DNA of 39,536 nucleotides from JBBQSU01 sp038234815 (GTDB lineage Bacteria; Planctomycetota; Phycisphaerae; Tepidisphaerales; Tepidisphaeraceae). Below the pieces are notes generated by a model that saw nothing but the letters and a program-made list of their open reading frames with translations, was not told where the DNA came from and searched no databases. The translations under genes were made by a program, and so were the position numbers. Location of the stretch: the NCBI GenBank assembly GCA_038234815.1, contig JBBQSU010000014.1:1-39536 (forward strand). Direction: 5' to 3'. Of this stretch, positions 34,658 to 39,536 are shown piece by piece; the first letter of the stretch is position 1, and each line of letters opens with the position of its first letter.

Positions 34658-34930
34658 ATGGGAAAAGCCAATGTTGACCCCGCCGAGCTGCGCCGCTTCG
34701 CCCAGGAGCTTAACCGTTTTAATAACGAGATGCAGGGATTACTGCAGGGCATTCATACCAAGATGCGAAATCTGGAGAACACCTGGCGCGATCAGGAGCA
34801 GCGGAAATTCAGCGAGGCCTTTGAATCCACGACCAAGGCGCTGGGCAATTTCCTGGAAGCATCACACCAGCATGTGTCGTTCCTAAGTAAGAAGGCGACC
34901 CTGATTGAGGACTATCTGAAGCAGCGATGA
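34658..34930 (+). CDS. WXG100-like secreted helical hairpin protein
   Basis: A 90-aa protein of the WXG100 (ESAT-6-like) size. Two amphipathic helices (about 8-40 and 47-86) are joined by a turn containing W43-R-D45, which is the WxG position with Asp in place of Gly. The helix after it has R49, F51, E53 and F55 at fixed spacing. No signal peptide and no cysteines. Such proteins are exported by type VII secretion through FtsK/EccC ATPases; one lies 0.9 kb downstream. Members act as substrates or co-substrates. The C-terminal YxxxD/E export signal is not obvious (the end reads IEDYLKQR). Confidence 0.83.
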   Translation: MGKANVDPAELRRFAQELNRFNNEMQGLLQGIHTKMRNLENTWRDQEQRKFSEAFESTTKALGNFLEASHQHVSFLSKKATLIEDYLKQR

Positions 34931-35005
34931 CATCCGGGTTTTTTCAGGCGATTTGTCCCTGGCAACCCGCGTGCCCGATATCGAACACCCAAACCCCCTG
35001 GCAAA

Positions 35006-35605
35006 ATGGCTCAAGGCGCAAAAGTCGAATCGATCGAAGCTCTTAAGCACCTGAAGCTGGCGCTGATTAAGTTCGCCACCACAGTGAAAGGTTCGCTGGC
35101 GGATGTCGAATCAGACCTTTCGCGGATCGTCCTTTGGCTGGACATGGAACAGGCGTCCTACTGGCAGCAGCAGATTCGCAAGCGAACCGAATGGCTGACC
35201 CGGTGCCGCGAGGCTCTGCGGCACAAGACCATCTTCAAGGATTCGACCGGGTCGCGGCAATCGGTGGTGGATGAGGAGAAGGCCGTCCGCCAGGCCGAAG
35301 CGCTGGTGGCCGAGGCCCAGCAGAAGCTCGCTAACTGCAAACGCTATTCGCAGATGATTCAGAAAGAATCGTCACTCTATAAGGGCAAGGTTCAGCGCCT
35401 CTATAATGCAGTGGAAATTGATCTACCCAACGCTGCGGCGAAACTGGAGAAAATGGTTCAGCAGCTTGATGCGTATGTGCATCTGGAATTGACCGCTGAT
35501 GAAGTGAAATCGGCCGCGATAAAGGGCGAGGCGGCCCCCGAAGGCTCGGGCAACGCTCCGGCAGTCCCGCCGGAAGACAAGGAGGCCGACGATGGGCGTA
35601 TTTGA
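35006..35605 (+). CDS. Coiled-coil protein of the type VII-like cluster
   Basis: A 199-aa, mostly helical soluble protein. Near its start VLWLDMEQASYWQQQI repeats the spacing of the WxD motif in the preceding WXG100-like protein (W44, D46, E48, Q49, Y52). The middle (about 85-155) is a long coiled coil, and the end is a Pro/Glu-rich tail that overlaps the next gene by 14 bases. The larger size and the WxD turn resemble LXG-type or ESX-associated helical substrates and chaperones. No signal peptide. Exact role unknown; co-transcription with the ATPase gene argues for a secretion partner. Confidence 0.75.
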   Translation: MAQGAKVESIEALKHLKLALIKFATTVKGSLADVESDLSRIVLWLDMEQASYWQQQIRKRTEWLTRCREALRHKTIFKDSTGSRQSVVDEEKAVRQAEALVAEAQQKLANCKRYSQMIQKESSLYKGKVQRLYNAVEIDLPNAAAKLEKMVQQLDAYVHLELTADEVKSAAIKGEAAPEGSGNAPAVPPEDKEADDGRI

Positions 35606-35804
35606 AGGCCGAGCCTCACTGAGTCGGGCCAGTAAAGACCTGCTGCTGAAATGGATGGAAGCCAAGAACGTTTGGAACGATGCGCAATCGAGGGAATTCG
35701 AGGAGCGGTTCCTGTTTGCCCTGGAAGGCGACCTGAAGGCCGCCATGAGCGCCATGGACGAGTTGTCGCGGCTGCTGGCCGCCTGCAAACGAGACTGTGA
35801 ATAA
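35592..35804 (+). CDS. Short WXG-like protein, second partner
   Basis: A 70-aa protein. VWNDAQSREFEERF carries W28, D30, R34, F36, E38 and F40 at exactly the spacing found at W43, D45, R49, F51, E53 and F55 of the first WXG100-like protein, so the two are homologous. It keeps the second helix but has only about 25 residues before the turn, so helix 1 is short. The C-terminus has C65 and C69. It starts inside the upstream gene and its TAA overlaps the ATG of the FtsK gene (TAATG), so it is translationally coupled at both ends. Confidence 0.75.
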   Translation: MGVFEGRASLSRASKDLLLKWMEAKNVWNDAQSREFEERFLFALEGDLKAAMSAMDELSRLLAACKRDCE

Positions 35805-38800
35805 TGTCTGACACGCCGCCACTGCAACCTGTTTCAGAATCGACGGAAGCGATCGGCCCCCGTGATGCGCAGCGCCAGGCACTGCGCGATCTGGTCAGGC
35901 TGGCCACCGATTCGGCGACGACTGAAGCTGAAATCGAAAAGAACCTGGCCGGCACCCTCGCCGAGGCCGACAAGATTCATGAAAATTCGCTTTGGGAACT
36001 GGAGCAGAAGGTCGGCGCCCGGCGACAGCAAATCGAACAGCAGCATCAGCAAAGCCTTGTGCAGATTGACGCGCAATACCAGCAGGACAAGCGGGCGATG
36101 CAGAGCGCGGTGGATGGGTCGAAGCGAAAAATCGATCACGACCACGGGGCCGTCGAACGCGACGTGAAGGAAAAGTTTCAGCAGGCCAGTTGGCTGGCTG
36201 AGAGCGTCTACGACGGCACCATCGCGACGCTGGCCCTTGAATCCAAGCAGGCCCGCGAGCGGGTCGAAAGCCGCGTCGAGCAATGCAACGACCTTTTTGC
36301 GCGCCTCACCAAGTTGCTGATGAATTTCGGCCAGCTGCCACGGCCGGAATCAGAACCCGTTGCAGGCACTGATGACGCGCCAACCACCGCGTTCGAGGGC
36401 GCAAGGGATTCAGCCGAATCGGCGGTCGAGGCGCTGGGCGCGCTCTCGCTGCCGGGCTTTTTTACCGGGGTGCTCCCGGGGTTGATCTTCATAAGTGTCT
36501 GCGGGGCTGCAGCAGGAGGCGCGTATCTGCTGACCGCTGCGTCAGGCCCGCGATGGGGGATTATCGGCGCTGCGGGGGGCACGGCATTTGTCGGGCTTCT
36601 GGCTTTGGGCTTCGTCTTAAAGCGAAAGTCTCAAAGACAAATGGACGAGGCGTTTGCCCGAGCCGATGAGCGGCTCGGCCAGGCGCGTCAGGCCGCGCAG
36701 GCGGAGTATCGGGACAAGGTGAAGGAAATTGAAATTCGGCGGGCCGAGGCCGAAGCGCTGCGAAAAGGCGAGGTGGACAAGGCGCGAACCGATCTGACCC
36801 CGCTGGTTCAGCAATCGGGCCGTCGGCGCGAATCGGCACTGATTAGTGCGCAGGCCGAGCAGGCCAAGCAGGCAGCAAGAATCGATCAACAGCGCGACCA
36901 GGCCCGCGCCGAGGCCGACGTGCTGCACCGCAAGCAATCCATGGAATTCGAGCATCGCGTGGAGCGCGAACAAAAGGCCGTCTTAGAGCGCCGGGAGATG
37001 CGCCGTGCCGACGCCCATTACACGCATGACCAGGACCGGGTCGCGCTGGAGCAACGGTTGGAAGCGGGCTTGCAAGGCACGCAAACGCCGGTGTTGTCCG
37101 ATGGTCATGCGGTGGCAACCGAATGGACCGAACGCGCATGGGCCGATTGGACGCCACCCAAAACTTTTGCGCCGGCCGTGCGATTCGGAACGCTCGGCGT
37201 AGACCTCAAAACGATCGCGGCCTCGGCTGCCAGCAGCCAGAGCCTCACCATCCGCCTGCCCGAGCGATTCCAAATGCCGGCGACGCTGCAATTTCCCGAC
37301 CAGGGATCGATGCTGATACAGACCGAACGCGCCGGACGCGATCTGGGCCTGCGCACCATGCAGACGGTGATGACCCGTTTGCTGACCTGCCTGCCCGCCG
37401 GCCGGGCGCGATTTACCATTTTTGATCCGGTCGGCCTGGGACAGAATTTCGCGGGGTTCATGCGACTGGCCGACTTCGACGACAATCTCGTCGGCACGCG
37501 CATCTGGACCGAAGCCGATCAGATCAACCAGCGGCTGGTGAACCTCTCCGAACACATGGAAACGGTGATCCAGAAATATCTCCGCAATGAATTCGCTACC
37601 ATCGACGATTACAACGCGCAGGCCGGCGAACTGGCCGAGCCATATCGATTTCTAGTCATCGCCGATTTTCCACAGGCGTTTCAGGTCGAATCGATCCGAA
37701 GGCTCGTCAGCATCCTCAGCAGCGGCGCTCGCTGCGGGGTTTATGTGCTGGTGTTGCGCGACACGCGCATCCCGCTGCCGATGGGCGCGCATCTGGAAGA
37801 CCTGGAGGCCCATTGTCTGAACTTGCAGCATGACGGCGAGAAATTTGTCTGGAAAGACCCGGTGTTCGGCCAGTTTCCGCTGACGCTCGACCCCCCCCCC
37901 GACGAAGCGTTTCTGACACGACTGCTGGACAAGGTGGGCCAGGGCGCCAAGGAAGCTAACCGCGTGGAGGTGTCGTTCGACACGATCTCGCCCAAGCCCG
38001 AGGAGTTCTGGTCATTGTCGTGTTCCGATGAATTGCGCGTGCCGATCGGTCGCATGGGCGCCACCCGCCTGCAAATGCTGCGCATGGGCAAAGGCGTGGC
38101 CCAGCACGCACTGGTTGCGGGCAAAACCGGATCGGGAAAATCGACGCTGCTTAATGCGCTGGTGACGAATCTGGCGATGTGGTACTCGCCGGACGATGTG
38201 GAATTTTTTCTGCTCGACTGTAAGCAGGGCGTGGAATTCAAAGCCTACGCCACCAGTGGACTGCCGCACGCGCGAGCCATCGCCGTGGAAAGCGACCGGG
38301 AGTTTGGCCTGAGCGTGCTGCACCGCCTGGACGCGGAACTCACCCGCCGCGGAGACCTTTTCCGCAAGGCCGGCGTGCAGGATTTGCCTTCCTATCGCAA
38401 GCTCGATGGCGGGCAGTCCTTGCCGCGGACGCTGCTGATTATCGACGAGTTTCAGGAATTCTTCAGCGAAGACGACAAGCTGGCGCAGGACGCATCGGTA
38501 TTGCTCGATCGCCTGGTGCGGCAGGGCCGCGCGTTCGGCATCCATGTGATGCTTGGCTCGCAGACGATCGGTGGGACAAGCGGGCTGGCCCGATCCACCC
38601 TCGGCCAGATGGCGGTGCGCATCGCGCTTCAGTGCAGCGAGGCCGACAGCCAGATGATCCTGGGGGATAACAATTCGGCGGCCAGGCTGCTCAGTCGGCC
38701 TGGCGAAGCCATTTACAACGACGCCGGTGGACTGGTCGAAGGCAACAGCCCGTTTCAAATCGCGTGGCTGCCCGATGAGCGTCGCGAGGCGTTCTTAAAT

Positions 38801-39536
38801 AGCGTTAAGCGTAAGGCGCTTGCAGAGGGCAAGGATCGACCCGAAGCGATAGTGTTTGAAGGCAATCAGCCCGCCGACGTGACCAAGAACCGGACGTTGA
38901 TGAAGCTGCTCGCTGCCGACCGCTTGGCCGCCTCGCTTGTGACGCGCTCAACTGACGAAATGACGCGCGTTGCAGCCGACGAGGCTAAGCGCCGATGGCC
39001 CAACCCAAAAGTTCCCGTGGCGTGGCTCGGTGAGCCGGTGGCGATCAAGGATCCCACCAGCATCACGTTTCGACGGCAGAGCGGGGCCAATGCGATCATC
39101 ATCGGCCAGCAGGACGAGCCGGCAATGGCGCTGGTTTCGACGGTGATGATCGGCTTGGCCGCACAGCTTTCGCCGGCGGCGGCGCGGTTCGTCGTGCTTG
39201 ACGGTACGCCCGTTGATTCGTCGCTGGCAGGATTGCTGGGACGGGTAAAGGCAGCGATTCCGCACGACGTGCAGGAAATCGAGTATCGCACGGTTCCCGA
39301 GGCCATCGCTGACCTTCATGCTGAACTGATCCGCCGCCGCGATGCCGACGAACCGCATCCCCCGGCGGTGTTTTTGGTCATACACGGCCTGCAGCGCTAT
39401 CGCGCGCTCCGCAAGAGCGATGAATCATTCAGTTTCAGCATGGACGAAGGCGAGAAAAAGCCCCAGACGGACAAACAATTGGCCGAACTGCTGCGTGAAG
39501 GTCCGACCTTCGGCATTCATACACTCACCTGGGTGG
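35804..39536 (+). CDS. Large FtsK/EccC-like type VII secretion ATPase, incomplete at window edge
   Basis: At least 1244 residues, open to the last base. Order: a coiled-coil region (about 1-190), two membrane helices (about 219-241 and 250-272), a second long Ala/Glu/Arg-rich coiled coil (about 280-420), a degenerate FtsK-like module (about 450-720; RFTIFDPVGLG but no P-loop), a complete FtsK module with Walker A AGKTGSGKST (about 772-781) and Walker B LLIIDEF (about 877-883), then a third module with a degenerate P-loop (IIIGQQDEPA) near the window end. EccC proteins have the same helix pair plus a DUF module, one active and further inactive ATPase modules. The two coiled coils are an unusual elaboration. 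A run of ten C lies in frame at 37891-37900. It would thread WXG-type substrates across the inner membrane. Confidence 0.88.
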   Translation, partial: MSDTPPLQPVSESTEAIGPRDAQRQALRDLVRLATDSATTEAEIEKNLAGTLAEADKIHENSLWELEQKVGARRQQIEQQHQQSLVQIDAQYQQDKRAMQSAVDGSKRKIDHDHGAVERDVKEKFQQASWLAESVYDGTIATLALESKQARERVESRVEQCNDLFARLTKLLMNFGQLPRPESEPVAGTDDAPTTAFEGARDSAESAVEALGALSLPGFFTGVLPGLIFISVCGAAAGGAYLLTAASGPRWGIIGAAGGTAFVGLLALGFVLKRKSQRQMDEAFARADERLGQARQAAQAEYRDKVKEIEIRRAEAEALRKGEVDKARTDLTPLVQQSGRRRESALISAQAEQAKQAARIDQQRDQARAEADVLHRKQSMEFEHRVEREQKAVLERREMRRADAHYTHDQDRVALEQRLEAGLQGTQTPVLSDGHAVATEWTERAWADWTPPKTFAPAVRFGTLGVDLKTIAASAASSQSLTIRLPERFQMPATLQFPDQGSMLIQTERAGRDLGLRTMQTVMTRLLTCLPAGRARFTIFDPVGLGQNFAGFMRLADFDDNLVGTRIWTEADQINQRLVNLSEHMETVIQKYLRNEFATIDDYNAQAGELAEPYRFLVIADFPQAFQVESIRRLVSILSSGARCGVYVLVLRDTRIPLPMGAHLEDLEAHCLNLQHDGEKFVWKDPVFGQFPLTLDPPPDEAFLTRLLDKVGQGAKEANRVEVSFDTISPKPEEFWSLSCSDELRVPIGRMGATRLQMLRMGKGVAQHALVAGKTGSGKSTLLNALVTNLAMWYSPDDVEFFLLDCKQGVEFKAYATSGLPHARAIAVESDREFGLSVLHRLDAELTRRGDLFRKAGVQDLPSYRKLDGGQSLPRTLLIIDEFQEFFSEDDKLAQDASVLLDRLVRQGRAFGIHVMLGSQTIGGTSGLARSTLGQMAVRIALQCSEADSQMILGDNNSAARLLSRPGEAIYNDAGGLVEGNSPFQIAWLPDERREAFLNSVKRKALAEGKDRPEAIVFEGNQPADVTKNRTLMKLLAADRLAASLVTRSTDEMTRVAADEAKRRWPNPKVPVAWLGEPVAIKDPTSITFRRQSGANAIIIGQQDEPAMALVSTVMIGLAAQLSPAAARFVVLDGTPVDSSLAGLLGRVKAAIPHDVQEIEYRTVPEAIADLHAELIRRRDADEPHPPAVFLVIHGLQRYRALRKSDESFSFSMDEGEKKPQTDKQLAELLREGPTFGIHTLTWV

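Overview
The window is a GC-rich chromosomal segment from a Gram-negative-type bacterium. Its gene content (WXG100/FtsK-type secretion genes, a giant FtsX-type permease fused to a peptidase-like ectodomain, a PqqD-like protein beside ABC permeases, a GH57 branching enzyme, very cytochrome-rich operons and interspersed non-coding repeats) suggests Planctomycetota, probably Phycisphaerae-like. That placement is inferred from family content; no rRNA is present to confirm it.

Layout. (1) 1-600 and 1665-2340 carry two arrays of a 127-139 bp unit, each unit built around a 48-nt two-armed palindrome. They flank a small cassette with a zinc-ribbon-like protein and a secreted hypothetical. (2) 2416-3625 (minus) is a J-domain coiled-coil protein overlapping a HIRAN-domain protein. 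The 0.5 kb upstream holds no intact gene, only a HicB-like remnant. (3) 4133-11704 (plus) is a tightly coupled operon of four multihaem cytochromes (47 CXXCH sites plus 6 CX3CH/CX4CH variants): a CbcL-like c/b fusion, a NapC/NirT-anchored cytochrome, a 15-site lipoprotein and its 15-site periplasmic paralogue, then a thioredoxin-fold/TPR protein without CXXC. It looks like a quinol-linked electron conduit across the periplasm. Two small genes follow. (4) 23223-12702 (minus) runs as one block: a 1707-aa peptidase-like/FtsX fusion, a polytopic OPT-like transporter, an unknown protein, a PqqD-like protein, a MacB/FtsX-type permease and its ATPase. (5) 23333-34592 is a mixed region: PilZ-like protein, ABC-2 permease, GH57 glucan branching enzyme, NifU-type Fe-S scaffold, TadA, kinase-like protein, NrnA/DHH phosphoesterase, winged-helix regulator, radical SAM protein and an MsbA-type exporter. 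(6) 34658 to the end (plus) is a type VII secretion-like cluster: three consecutive small helical proteins sharing a WxD motif, then a very large FtsK/EccC-like ATPase cut by the window edge.

The most interesting systems are the type VII-like locus (three WxD-type candidates, coiled-coil-expanded ATPase, a C10 tract in the coding sequence), the 53-site cytochrome operon, the dead-peptidase/FtsX operon with its PqqD partner, and the two-armed palindromic repeat array.
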